Part shown: positions 15,811 to 23,756 of the stretch, piece by piece
How the letters are laid out: every line of letters starts with the position of its first letter
Numbering within the stretch: the stretch's first letter is position 1
NCBI GenBank assembly: GCA_045587025.1
Contig: JAZNBK010000059.1
Span: 1-64,000 of the forward strand
Reading direction: 5' to 3'
Length of the DNA stretch: 64,000 nucleotides
Source of the DNA: UBA1740 sp045587025
GTDB taxonomy: Bacteria; Bacillota; Clostridia; Oscillospirales; CAG-272
Position numbers and translations under genes: made by a program
Notes under the pieces: model-generated
The model's database searches: none
Told to the model about the DNA's origin: nothing
The model's input: the letters and a program-made list of their open reading frames with translations, nothing else

Positions 15811-16524
15811 ATGAAAATATCTCTTTGCATTCCTATGTATAATGAGGAAAAGGTAATAGAAAAAACGTTGGATACTCTTTCTTCCTATATGGAAAATACC
15901 TTTTTAGATAATTATGAAATAATTTTAATTAATGATGGGTCCAAAGATAGATGCGCCGATATCGTAAAGGAATATAAAAACGATAGGATAAAGCTCATTG
16001 ATTATAAAGAAAACAGGGGAAAGGGCTACGCCGTAAGGCAGGGCGTCTTGGCTTCGTGCGGAGATATCGTGATGTTCACCGATTGCGACCTTGCGTACGG
16101 CTGCGACGTTATCAAGACCTTTTATGATGAAATGAAGGGAAAAGGGGCGGACGTTGCCGTTGGCTCAAGAAATTTAGATAAAAAGGGATACGAGGGGTAT
16201 TCCTTTTTAAGAAAGCTCGTTTCAAAGGCGTATATAAAGGTTTTATGTATAATAGGAGGTCTGAAGCTCTCTGATTCTCAATGCGGATGTAAGGCGTTTT
16301 CGGGCGAGATGGGAAGAAAAATTTTCTCGTATTGCGAAATAGACCGTTTCGCCTTTGATTTTGAGGCGATTTTAATTGCGACGAGGGCAAAAGCGAAGAT
16401 AATAGAAATCCCTGTCAGAATAATACAAAACTCGGAGTCGAGTATGAATATAGTAAAAGACAGTATAAAAATGGTAAGAGACATAATAAAAATGAAAAAA
16501 AGGATAAAAAAGATAGAATTATAG
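15811..16524 (+). CDS. Glycosyltransferase family 2, dolichyl-phosphate type
   Basis: The 237-residue GT-A fold enzyme has SLCIPMYNEE at the start, a nucleotide-binding LINDGSKDR near 48, and the metal-binding DCDLAYG near 91. The segments GSRN, SDSQCGCKAF and DFEAILIA are typical of the DPM1/Alg5-like group that moves a hexose from a nucleotide sugar to a polyprenyl phosphate. There is no C-terminal membrane domain, only a basic tail (KMKKRIKKIEL). A GGAG site precedes the ATG. The gene stands alone, divergent from dnaA and followed by a strong terminator. Its lipid acceptor is inferred from family resemblance. Confidence 0.85.
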   Translation: MKISLCIPMYNEEKVIEKTLDTLSSYMENTFLDNYEIILINDGSKDRCADIVKEYKNDRIKLIDYKENRGKGYAVRQGVLASCGDIVMFTDCDLAYGCDVIKTFYDEMKGKGADVAVGSRNLDKKGYEGYSFLRKLVSKAYIKVLCIIGGLKLSDSQCGCKAFSGEMGRKIFSYCEIDRFAFDFEAILIATRAKAKIIEIPVRIIQNSESSMNIVKDSIKMVRDIIKMKKRIKKIEL

Positions 16525-16546
16525 AGAAGAGTCAATCATAACAAAG

Positions 16547-16585
16547 AGGCGTGATATTCTGAAACTGATATCACGCCTTTTATAT
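16547..16585 (+). terminator. Intrinsic terminator after the glycosyltransferase
   Basis: A perfect 11-bp stem (16547-16557 with 16568-16578) with a 10-nt loop is followed by a short T-tract. Confidence 0.9.
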
Positions 16586-16629
16586 TACCCTCGTTTTGAA
16601 TAGAAAAAAGGAAAGGTAGAGCTTTCAAA

Positions 16630-16677
16630 AAAGGTGCTGTAAATTATTATTTGCAACGCCTTTAAATTTTTATTTTT
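16630..16677. terminator. Hairpin with T-rich tail downstream of spoVAE
   Basis: A 15-bp imperfect stem with wobble pairs (16630-16644 with 16649-16663) around a TATT loop is followed by a T-rich run on the plus strand. It shares the core GTAAA-N-TATTATTTRC with the hairpin at 17311-17334. The rest of the 300-bp gap 16525-16824 is A-rich with no other signal. Confidence 0.4.
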
Positions 16678-16824
16678 TTCTTCATTAAATTATATATGGG
16701 ATAAAAAAACAATAAAAATTAAAAAAGAAAAATGAAAGAAATTTTTAAAAAATAAAAGTGAAGCATTGAAAAAAGAAGGAAAAATGAAAGATAAAAGATA
16801 ATGAGATATGGCGCTCCTGTCAAA

Positions 16825-17211
16825 TCAGTAACGCCGCTTGCTCATTCTTTTAGGTTTTCCCTTGAAAATAATAGAAAAAAGGTAGCCAAAGAGCAAAGCG
16901 GAACAAACGCCTGCCGAGGCGGCGGTAAGACCGCCGGTAAGAGCGCCGAGCAGCCCCTGCTCGTTTACCGCCTCTTTAATTCCGCGCGCTACGGTTCCCC
17001 CAAAGCCGATAAGGGGAACGGACGCGCCACAGCCGGCAAACTCCTTTAACGGCTCGTAAAGCCCGACAGCGCCGAGAAAAACGCCGAGACAGACGAAAAA
17101 GACGAGTATTCTCGCAGGCGTCAGCTTCGTCTTGTCTATCAAAAGCTGGGCGAGCGCGCAAAAAAGACCTCCGACGGCAAACGCCTTTAATAAATCATAA
17201 AAAAACTCCAT
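16825..17211 (-). CDS. spoVAE: Stage V sporulation protein AE
   Basis: This 128-residue integral membrane protein has four hydrophobic segments and the SpoVAE-typical PLIGFGGTVARGIKEAVNEQGLLGALTGGL near 70-100. SpoVA proteins form the channel that moves Ca-dipicolinate into the forespore and out at germination. The gene lies downstream of spoVAD on the same strand but is separated by 154 bp that hold three AACAT-type motifs and a hairpin. I see no convincing sigma-G promoter by eye. The short C-terminus is basic (KGKPKRMSKRRY). Confidence 0.93.
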   Translation of the reverse strand: MEFFYDLLKAFAVGGLFCALAQLLIDKTKLTPARILVFFVCLGVFLGAVGLYEPLKEFAGCGASVPLIGFGGTVARGIKEAVNEQGLLGALTGGLTAASAGVCSALLFGYLFSIIFKGKPKRMSKRRY

Positions 17212-17241
17212 TTTTTTAGTTCCTTTTTGAGTGAAATTGGT

Positions 17242-17271
17242 ATGTTAAAATGTTAAAAACAATGTTGAAAA
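17242..17271. promoter_or_regulatory. Cluster of three ATGTT(A/G)AAA motifs upstream of spoVAE
   Basis: Copies start at 17242, 17250 and 17262, all in the same direction, and match the candidate DnaA boxes of the origin. A TATAAT lies at 17273-17278 on the plus strand. A DnaA-binding cluster outside oriC is possible. Confidence 0.4.
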
Positions 17272-17310
17272 CTATAATATAAAAGGAAGAAAAAATCACA
17301 AAAGCGAGGG

Positions 17311-17340
17311 CGGCGTAAACTATTATTTACGCCGTTTTTT
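17311..17340 (+). terminator. Terminator-like hairpin inside the spoVA gap
   Basis: A perfect 9-bp stem (17311-17319 with 17326-17334) is followed by six T on the plus strand. That is antisense to the spoVA genes, so it would end plus-strand transcripts rather than spoVAD mRNA. Confidence 0.55.
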
Positions 17341-17365
17341 GAATGAAAGAGAAGGGCGAGAAAAA

Positions 17366-18475
17366 TCAGATTTCAAGCCGTAGAAGAGGCGCAATTCCCG
17401 CAATAGTACCCCCCTGCTGTATGCTCGACGGGCTCATCAGAGCGCCTGTCGCAAGAAAGAGAACGTTTTTTAAATCCCCCCTTCGCATCGAGGGGAGAAA
17501 GTGAGCGGAAAGAATAGACGCGCTGCAGCCGCAACCGCTGCCGCCGCTGTGTACGTCCTGCCTGTTATAATCGTACATCATCATTCCGCAGTCAAGATGC
17601 CTTTCCTTTATAGAAATTCCGACCGAGGAGAGAAGGTCGTAAAGAATTTCCGAGCCCTCTTTTCCTAAATCGCCCGTTACTATACAGTCAAAGTCGCTTG
17701 GACTTCTTTTTGTCTCTTTAAAGTAATGCTCCAAGCTGTGAGCGCAGGCGGGCGCCATAGCGGCGCCCATATTTGACGCGTCCGACACTCCGCTGTCTAT
17801 TATTTTTCCTGCCATAACCTCGGTAACGAAAACCTCGTTTGAATACAAACTTATACTCTTTTCTTTCGGAAAAGTCATATTTTTGGGCGTTTTCCGACAA
17901 AAACTGTCAATATTTGGTAAATCGTTAGAGTGTTCTTCTGCGTCTTCTTTTGAAAAACAATTTTCAATTATAAACGCGCCTGCGGCGGTAGCGGTCCATT
18001 GCGCTGTCGGAGTTCTCTGCCCGCCGTATTCTATCGGGGTACGGAACTGCCTTTCCGCAGCGCAGTTATGCGAGGAGGTTATTGCGACGCATCTTGAGGG
18101 CGCTTTTTGGGCGGAAAGAAAGACGGAGGCGCAGAGAATAGCTTCAGCGCAGGTCGAGCAGGCGCCGTAAAGACCGATATAGGGAATACCAAAGGAGGAG
18201 AGCCCCGAGGAAGAAGCGACGCACTGATTTTGCAGGTCCCCGGCAAAAAGAAGGTCGATATCGCACGGCTTTAGCTTTGCTTTTTTAAGAGCCAGATTCA
18301 GAGTTATCCTTTCGAGCTCTCCCTCTGCCTGCTCCCAGCTCTTTGCGCCGAAGCGGTCGCTTTCGTCGTGAAAATCGAAGCTATCTCCCAAAGGTCCGAA
18401 AAACTCCTCGTGCCCAACGGCAGAGGCGGAGTGGGTAATTTTTATTTTTCTGCCGAGTGACATTATTTTTTGCAA
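17366..18475 (-). CDS. spoVAD: Stage V sporulation protein AD
   Basis: SpoVAD is a soluble thiolase-fold protein that binds dipicolinic acid and hands it to the SpoVA channel. The 369-residue length and motifs such as YIGLYGACSTCAEAI, QRTPTAQWTATAAGAF and the C-terminal HSGGSGCGCSASI fit the family. Most catalytic thiolase residues are not expected to be active in this family. The ribosome-binding site AAGGAG lies upstream. It follows spoVAC by 49 bp, so at least these two genes form one unit expressed late in the forespore. Confidence 0.95.
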   Translation of the reverse strand: MQKIMSLGRKIKITHSASAVGHEEFFGPLGDSFDFHDESDRFGAKSWEQAEGELERITLNLALKKAKLKPCDIDLLFAGDLQNQCVASSSGLSSFGIPYIGLYGACSTCAEAILCASVFLSAQKAPSRCVAITSSHNCAAERQFRTPIEYGGQRTPTAQWTATAAGAFIIENCFSKEDAEEHSNDLPNIDSFCRKTPKNMTFPKEKSISLYSNEVFVTEVMAGKIIDSGVSDASNMGAAMAPACAHSLEHYFKETKRSPSDFDCIVTGDLGKEGSEILYDLLSSVGISIKERHLDCGMMMYDYNRQDVHSGGSGCGCSASILSAHFLPSMRRGDLKNVLFLATGALMSPSSIQQGGTIAGIAPLLRLEI

Positions 18476-18524
18476 GCTTTTTCTCCTTTACGCTTTTTAA
18501 TAACCGATTTTAATACGGCTTCCT

Positions 18525-18971
18525 TTAAAGAAAAAGGGATGTGATATAATAGACGACACCGTAAACGGCGCCCGAAATAATCGCGTACAAAACGACGGGG
18601 CCCGCGACGGTAAATATCTTTGCGCCCACGCCGAGAATAAGTCCCTCGCTTTTCGTATCTATGGCGGGGGAGACGACGGCGTTTGCAAAGCCGGTGACGG
18701 GGAGAAGCGTTCCTGCGCCCGCATACCTCGCTATGTTATCAAAAACCCCCAGCCCCGTCAGGAGCGAGGCGATAAAGATAAGCGAGACGCTCACGAGCGA
18801 ATACGAGGTCTTTTGGTCTGCGCCAAGCAGGGAATAAAGATACAGCAATGCCTCTCCAAATGCGCAGATAAGTCCGCCAACCCAAAAGGCAGCGAAGCAA
18901 TTCTTTCCGAGAGGAGATTTTTTCGCTCTTTTCTCAACGTATTTATTGTAGCTTTCTTTACTTTGATGCAT
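18525..18971 (-). CDS. spoVAC: Stage V sporulation protein AC
   Basis: This 148-residue membrane protein has a charged N-terminus and four hydrophobic helices, with PVTGFANAVVSPAIDTKSEGLILGVGAKIF as the recognisable SpoVAC core. In B. subtilis SpoVAC behaves as a mechanosensitive channel involved in dipicolinate release. I start it at 18971 because GGGGGT lies just upstream; the longer reading would run across the pyrR promoter. It is the first gene of the spoVA set, divergent from pyrR. SpoVAA, AB, AF and other usual companions are not here. Confidence 0.93.
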   Translation of the reverse strand: MHQSKESYNKYVEKRAKKSPLGKNCFAAFWVGGLICAFGEALLYLYSLLGADQKTSYSLVSVSLIFIASLLTGLGVFDNIARYAGAGTLLPVTGFANAVVSPAIDTKSEGLILGVGAKIFTVAGPVVLYAIISGAVYGVVYYITSLFL

Positions 18972-19105
18972 ATAACCCCCGAGAAAATAGTAATAGTGAA
19001 AAATGAATAATTCAAAGCTTTTTTTGTTTACCGAGTGAAATTGATGAACCTTGCAGCCGAAATGATTTGTTTCTATTTTTACACAAAAAACGCAATTTAT
19101 ACATA

Positions 19106-19134
19106 TTGATTTTTTTATAAAAATAATGTAAAAT
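19106..19134 (+). promoter_or_regulatory. Sigma-A promoter of pyrR
   Basis: TTGATT (19106-19111) and TAAAAT (19129-19134) are spaced by 17 bp. The leader is short and holds a very strong GGAGGGGGG site, so there is no room for a PyrR-type attenuator. Confidence 0.65.
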
Positions 19135-19155
19135 GTAAAAGGAGGGGGGAGACGA

Positions 19156-19725
19156 ATGGAAGAGAAGTATTTTGAATATGATGAAAAAGCGCTCCTTATG
19201 GATGAACGGGGAATAGCGAGAGCCATAACGAGAATTTCACACGAAATTATAGAGCGCAACAAGGGCGCTGAAGGGCTCGTTTTGATAGGAATACATAAAA
19301 GAGGATATCCCCTCGCCTGTCGAATAGCGAAGAAGATAGAGGAAATAGAGGGCTGCGAGCTTTTTGTCGGCGGCTTTGATATAAACTTCTACCGCGACGA
19401 CCTCTCAAAAATAGACAAGGAACCGATTTTTAAGAAGAACGAAATAAGCTTTGATATAGACAAGAAAAAGGTAGTTTTAGTTGACGACGTAATATATACG
19501 GGAAGGACCGTCCGCGCGGCAATAGAGGGTGTGTTCGACAAGGGGCGGCCGCTTTCGGTACAGCTCGCGGTTCTTGTAGACAGGGGGCTAAGAGAGCTTC
19601 CTATCCGTCCCGACTTCGTCGGAAAGAACGTTCCGACCTCGCACAGCGAGATGATAAAGGTGAGCTTGGCAGAAATCGACGGCTGTGACGACGTAAAAAT
19701 TTTAGAGAATAAAAAGCTCGTATAA
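19156..19725 (+). CDS. pyrR: PyrR-type uracil phosphoribosyltransferase/regulator
   Basis: PyrR binds pyrimidine mRNA leaders and, in many species, makes UMP from uracil and PRPP. The 189-residue protein has IGIHKRGYPLA, the flexible region FDINFYRDDL and the PRPP-binding VVLVDDVIYTGRTVRAA, followed by QLAVLVDRGLRELPIRPDFVGK: all diagnostic for PyrR. It is not followed by any pyr genes, so if it regulates, it does so in trans. A DUF975 membrane gene lies 35 bp downstream and may be co-transcribed. Confidence 0.93.
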   Translation: MEEKYFEYDEKALLMDERGIARAITRISHEIIERNKGAEGLVLIGIHKRGYPLACRIAKKIEEIEGCELFVGGFDINFYRDDLSKIDKEPIFKKNEISFDIDKKKVVLVDDVIYTGRTVRAAIEGVFDKGRPLSVQLAVLVDRGLRELPIRPDFVGKNVPTSHSEMIKVSLAEIDGCDDVKILENKKLV

Positions 19726-19760
19726 GAGCAAAAAAATAAAAACAAGAAAAGAGAATCATT

Positions 19761-20339
19761 ATGAGCAATTATGAAATCAGAAAAAAAGCGCGACTTTTGT
19801 TGGGCAACAAAATTTTCGGTGAAAAATGGATGACGGCGCTCGTTGCAGTTTTAGTTTTCTCGGCGATATCGAGCGCGCTCGGACTCGTTTACGTAGGTTG
19901 GATCTTTTTTGGATGCGTCCTTGTCGGTTTCGTTGAGAACTTTATGGCGATAGCGAGAGGCGGAGAAAACGACATAGGTCGTATTTTTAACGGGTTTAAG
20001 GGTGATAAATTTGCAAAATCCTTAGTTCTTTGCCTTCTCCAAAGTATTTTTATTTTTCTTTGGAGCTTGCTTCTTATAATTCCCGGAATTATAAAGACGT
20101 ATAGCTATTCAATGGCGTTTTACATAATGAACGACCACCCTGAATATACGGCAAAGCAGTGCTTGGATGAAAGCCGCAGAATGATGGACGGGCACAAATT
20201 CGACCTCTTTCTTTTGCATCTCAGCTTTATCGGCTGGATTATCGTCGGAGCGCTTACGTTTGGAATAGGTATACTGTGGGTTGAGCCGTATATGCAGATG
20301 TCGGTAGCGTGCTTCTATGAGGAAATAAAAAACCGATAA
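19761..20339 (+). CDS. DUF975 family membrane protein
   Basis: The 192-residue protein has at least four hydrophobic helices. Its N-terminal segment EIRKKARLLLGNKIFGEKWM, the central YSYSMAFYIMNDHPEYTAKQCLDESRRMM and the C-terminal IGWIIVGALTFGIGILWVEPY are the hallmarks of DUF975. The family is common in Firmicutes and its function is not known. It follows pyrR and ends at a terminator; the pairing may be only positional. Confidence 0.88.
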   Translation: MSNYEIRKKARLLLGNKIFGEKWMTALVAVLVFSAISSALGLVYVGWIFFGCVLVGFVENFMAIARGGENDIGRIFNGFKGDKFAKSLVLCLLQSIFIFLWSLLLIIPGIIKTYSYSMAFYIMNDHPEYTAKQCLDESRRMMDGHKFDLFLLHLSFIGWIIVGALTFGIGILWVEPYMQMSVACFYEEIKNR

Positions 20340-20383
20340 GGGCGACCGAAGCGACACTTTACAAATAGCGTAAAAAAAGAAAA

Positions 20384-20419
20384 GGAGACCTCGCGGAAAA
20401 ACGCGGGGTTTCCGTTTTT
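20384..20419 (+). terminator. Intrinsic terminator after the pyrR-DUF975 pair
   Basis: A 12-bp stem with few wobble pairs (20384-20395 with 20402-20413) is followed by five T. Confidence 0.85.
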
Positions 20420-20497
20420 ACGAAAACTTTGACGGCAAAAAAAGAAATCAAGAAAAACGCAAAAAAATCCTTGTAAACACCGCAAATTCACATCATA

Positions 20498-20526
20498 TTC
20501 ACATAATGGTGTTATACTTATATAGT
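20498..20526 (+). promoter_or_regulatory. Probable promoter of the Gld-type ABC operon
   Basis: TTCACA (20498-20503) and TATAGT (20521-20526) are separated by 17 bp, giving a leader of about 65 nt with an AAGGAG site. Confidence 0.55.
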
Positions 20527-20595
20527 TTTATTTATTTCAAAATAAATTATGTATCGAAAATAAAAAGGAAAGCAAAGAAAAAGGAGAGAGTTCCA

Positions 20596-21543
20596 ATGAT
20601 TAAAATAGAGCATCTCACGAAAAGATACGGCTCAAACTACGCCTTAGACGACGTCTCGCTCGAAATAAAAGAGGGGGAGATTATAGGTCTTTTAGGGCCG
20701 AACGGAGCAGGAAAAAGCACGGCGATGAACATTTTGACGGGCTACCTGTCCGCCTCGGCAGGGAGCGTTTCAATATCGGGAATAGATATTCTCGAAAATC
20801 CCGTTGAGGCAAAAAAGAAGATAGGATATCTCCCCGAGCAACCGCCTCTTTATCTTGAAATGACGGTCGAGGAATATCTGAATTTCGTTTTCGACCTCAA
20901 AAAATGCGCGCTTGACAGAAAGAAGCACATCGAAGAGGTCTGCGAGACGGTAAAGCTGACCGACGTATATAAACGTCTGATAAAAAATCTTTCAAAGGGA
21001 TATCGCCAGAGGGTAGGAATTGCTCAGGCGATTATCGGAAATCCGCCAGTCATCATCTTTGACGAGCCGACGGTAGGACTTGACCCCAAGCAGATAATAG
21101 AGATAAGAAATCTTTTGAGAATACTCGGCAAAAATTACACCGTTATTTTGAGCACGCATATTCTTTCCGAGGTGCAGGCGGTCTGCGAGAGGGTTATAAT
21201 TATAGACAAGGGCAAGATTATAGCGAACGAGCTTACGAGTGAGATAACCCGCGCTATCGAGGACAACAATTGCTTCCTCGCGAAGATAAGCGGAGAAAAA
21301 GGCAAGGTGCTGTCCGTCCTGAAGGAGAAGAGCGGAATACAAAAGGTTGAATTAGAGGGCGGAAAGGAAAGCGACGCGCTCGTGTATCGCATTGAAAGCG
21401 AAAGAGGAGTTGATATAAGAAAGGCGCTTTTCTATACCTGCGCGGAGAATAATCTTCCGATATTGGAAATTGCGCCTGTCGGCGCAGAGCTTGAGGACGT
21501 TTTCTTAAAGCTCGTCGACCGCGGCGCTGAAAGAAAAATGTAA
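20596..21543 (+). CDS. ABC transporter ATP-binding protein, GldA-like
   Basis: The 315-residue ATPase has Walker A GPNGAGKST at 34-42, the signature LSKGYRQRVGIAQA, Walker B VIIFDEPTVGLDP and the H-loop STHILSEVQ. After the ATPase core there is a C-terminal domain of about 90 residues, as in the CcmA/GldA group. I start it at 20596, after AAGGAGAG, rather than at an earlier codon. It is first of five genes: ATPase, permease, two GldG-like proteins and a DUF4340 protein. In Bacteroidetes such sets serve gliding; here the role is unknown. Confidence 0.92.
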   Translation: MIKIEHLTKRYGSNYALDDVSLEIKEGEIIGLLGPNGAGKSTAMNILTGYLSASAGSVSISGIDILENPVEAKKKIGYLPEQPPLYLEMTVEEYLNFVFDLKKCALDRKKHIEEVCETVKLTDVYKRLIKNLSKGYRQRVGIAQAIIGNPPVIIFDEPTVGLDPKQIIEIRNLLRILGKNYTVILSTHILSEVQAVCERVIIIDKGKIIANELTSEITRAIEDNNCFLAKISGEKGKVLSVLKEKSGIQKVELEGGKESDALVYRIESERGVDIRKALFYTCAENNLPILEIAPVGAELEDVFLKLVDRGAERKM

Positions 21544-21559
21544 TTAGGGGGAAAAAAGA

Positions 21560-22264
21560 ATGTTAGCAATTTATAAAAGAGAGATAAGGTCGTATTTTAC
21601 TACGCCTATAGGATATATTTTTGCATCGGTTTTCCTCGCGATAAGCGGAGCTATCTTCTGCTACACGACCTTCTTTTCGTTATCTGCGGACGTAACTCCG
21701 TATTTCACCTATCTTAGCTTCGTTTTCGTCGTGCTTCTTCCGCTTTTGACTATGAAGCTGTTCAGCGAGGAAAGAAAGCAGAGAACCGAGCAGCTTTTGC
21801 TCACCGCCCCCGTTTCCGTCTACTCTATGGTAGGCGCGAAGTTTTTGGCGGCTTATACGATATTTGCATCCTGTATGCTTATATCCTCTCTGCAAATTCT
21901 CATTCTGTACGCCTACGCAGACGTAAAAACTCCTATAGTTTTGGGAAATCTTTTCGCCTCGCTTCTCGTCGGAATGGCGTTTATAGCGGTTGGCGTGTTC
22001 GTTTCGGCTCTCACCGAAAACCAGCTCGCGTCTGCTGTGGGAACTATCGGAATTTTGCTTTTGTTTATGGTGATAAGCTTGCTTAATTCCTTCATTCCCG
22101 TATATTTCATTCGCTTTATCCTGAGAAGCGTTTCTGTTCTTTCAAGACAGGCGAATTTCGCGCAGGGCGTGTTTGATATACCTGCCCTTATCTATTATTT
22201 ATCTATCGCGTTCGTTTTTCTTTTCCTTACCGCGCGTGTTTACGACAAGCGCCGCTATAATTGA
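21560..22264 (+). CDS. ABC-2 type permease, GldF-like
   Basis: The 234-residue protein has six hydrophobic helices and the family opening YKREIRSYFTTPIGYIF, followed by LPLLTMKLFSEERKQRTEQLLLTAPVS, which is diagnostic for GldF/ABC-2 permeases of this type. It would form the membrane channel for the upstream ATPase. It lies 16 bp after the ATPase, and its stop is 14 bp before the next start. Confidence 0.92.
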   Translation: MLAIYKREIRSYFTTPIGYIFASVFLAISGAIFCYTTFFSLSADVTPYFTYLSFVFVVLLPLLTMKLFSEERKQRTEQLLLTAPVSVYSMVGAKFLAAYTIFASCMLISSLQILILYAYADVKTPIVLGNLFASLLVGMAFIAVGVFVSALTENQLASAVGTIGILLLFMVISLLNSFIPVYFIRFILRSVSVLSRQANFAQGVFDIPALIYYLSIAFVFLFLTARVYDKRRYN

Positions 22265-22278
22265 AAAGGGGAAAAGAA

Positions 22279-23736
22279 ATGGAAATAAAACGTAAAAGCG
22301 CCCGCGCGCGAGAATATACGAGAATAGGCGCAGCGTTTACGGCAGCCGTCGTGTGCCTTATCGCTATTCTTAATATCATTATTTTTGCGCTCGGCTCAAA
22401 ATACAAGTGGTACTTCTTTGAAAAAGAGAATTATCAGCATACTGTAAGTAACGCCTCCACCGAGCTTTTTTTGGGCGGGGAGGAGCAGACCGAGATTATC
22501 TTCTGTATGGAAAAGGAAGAGATAGAAGCGGATATAATCTGTAATCTCGTTTGGCAAACTGCGAATCAGCTCGCAGAAAGACACGACTTTATAGAGATAA
22601 GCAACGTAAATATTTATTTACAGCCGAAGAAGCTTTCGAAATATAAATACACGGTAGATGAAAACGGCAACGAGGTACAAAGTGCGGTTATAAATAAGGA
22701 AACCGTGATTATAGCAAGCGGAGAAAATTACAGGGTTTTAACCCTTTCCGACTTCTTTATACTTAACGCAAGCGGAGCCATCACCTCGTATAACGGCGAG
22801 GAGGTTATGCTTTCCATGCTCTCCTGGGTGCAGCGAGACACGCACCCCATTGCGTATTTTACAAACACGCACGGCGAGAACACGTCGTCGCTGCTTGCGT
22901 TCTATAACGTGCTTATAAATTCGGGATACGACGTGAGAACGATAGACCTCTTTTCCGAAAAAATAGACGAAAACGCAGAGCTTATCATTATGTCGAACCC
23001 AATCTACGATATAGAGCGAGCGGCTGACGGCTCGGGAATAATTTCAGAAGCAGAGCAGCTTTCTGCTTTCCTTTCGAGAGGCGGAACGCTTTTCGTAGGT
23101 CTTGACCCTTATATTAAGTCGGAGCTGACACAGCTCAGAGCGTTTCTTTCCGAATGGGGAATGAAAACCGACGCTTCTATTATTATGGACAGCGAGAACG
23201 CAATATCACACGACGGCTACACCTTAGTGACGAAATATGCGGACAGCGAGCTTGGACGTGAGATATATTCAGAGGTTGAGAGATATAATAACTCTTATAC
23301 GATAGTAAAGGACGCATCTCCCATAATTCTCGAAAAGGGAGAAAAGGCGCAGGCGAGCGCAATTCTCACCGCCTACCCCTCGGCAAAAGCGTATAAGAAC
23401 GGAAAGCTAAGCTCGGACGAGGGCAGCTTCGTTTTACTCGCAATGGCGCAAAGCGGAGAAGGAAAGGTAATTTTATCATCCGGCGCATATCTCGTTGCAA
23501 ACGACGTATTAAATTCACAGGTCTACTCGAACAGAGAGCTTTTGTTTACGCTTCTGGAGCAAGCCGGCTGTGACTATACTACGAAGGGAGCAAACGCTCT
23601 GCCTATCGGGAACAATATGCTTGAAGGGCTTACCACGAGGGTGAGCGACCTCTACGCTACGTTACTTATACTGATTATCCCGCTTGCTGTCGGGGCTTGC
23701 GCCTTCGTCGTTATGACAAAGAGAAAAAACCGATAA
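22279..23736 (+). CDS. GldG-like ABC auxiliary membrane protein, copy 1
   Basis: The 485-residue protein has an N-terminal membrane helix (about 18-40), a large external part and a C-terminal helix (LYATLLILIIPLAVGACAFVV) followed by a short basic end. This layout, with YFTNTHGENTSSLLAFYNVLINSGYDVRTIDL and LFVGLDPYIK-type strands, matches the Gldg/DUF4350-like auxiliary domain that travels with GldA/GldF. The start at 22279 has a GGGGA site; an earlier TTG is less likely. A related second copy follows directly. Confidence 0.85.
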   Translation: MEIKRKSARAREYTRIGAAFTAAVVCLIAILNIIIFALGSKYKWYFFEKENYQHTVSNASTELFLGGEEQTEIIFCMEKEEIEADIICNLVWQTANQLAERHDFIEISNVNIYLQPKKLSKYKYTVDENGNEVQSAVINKETVIIASGENYRVLTLSDFFILNASGAITSYNGEEVMLSMLSWVQRDTHPIAYFTNTHGENTSSLLAFYNVLINSGYDVRTIDLFSEKIDENAELIIMSNPIYDIERAADGSGIISEAEQLSAFLSRGGTLFVGLDPYIKSELTQLRAFLSEWGMKTDASIIMDSENAISHDGYTLVTKYADSELGREIYSEVERYNNSYTIVKDASPIILEKGEKAQASAILTAYPSAKAYKNGKLSSDEGSFVLLAMAQSGEGKVILSSGAYLVANDVLNSQVYSNRELLFTLLEQAGCDYTTKGANALPIGNNMLEGLTTRVSDLYATLLILIIPLAVGACAFVVMTKRKNR

Positions 23737-23756
23737 TTTCTCGGAAGGAAACAGAT

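Noticed and set aside
18972..19060. Sigma-G promoter upstream of spoVAC
   Set aside because: Expected from known biology, but no convincing -35/-10 pair with proper spacing was seen by eye.
18525..19262. Longer 245-residue reading of spoVAC
   Set aside because: The extension crosses the divergent pyrR promoter and start, and the start at 18971 has a good ribosome-binding site and gives the family N-terminus.
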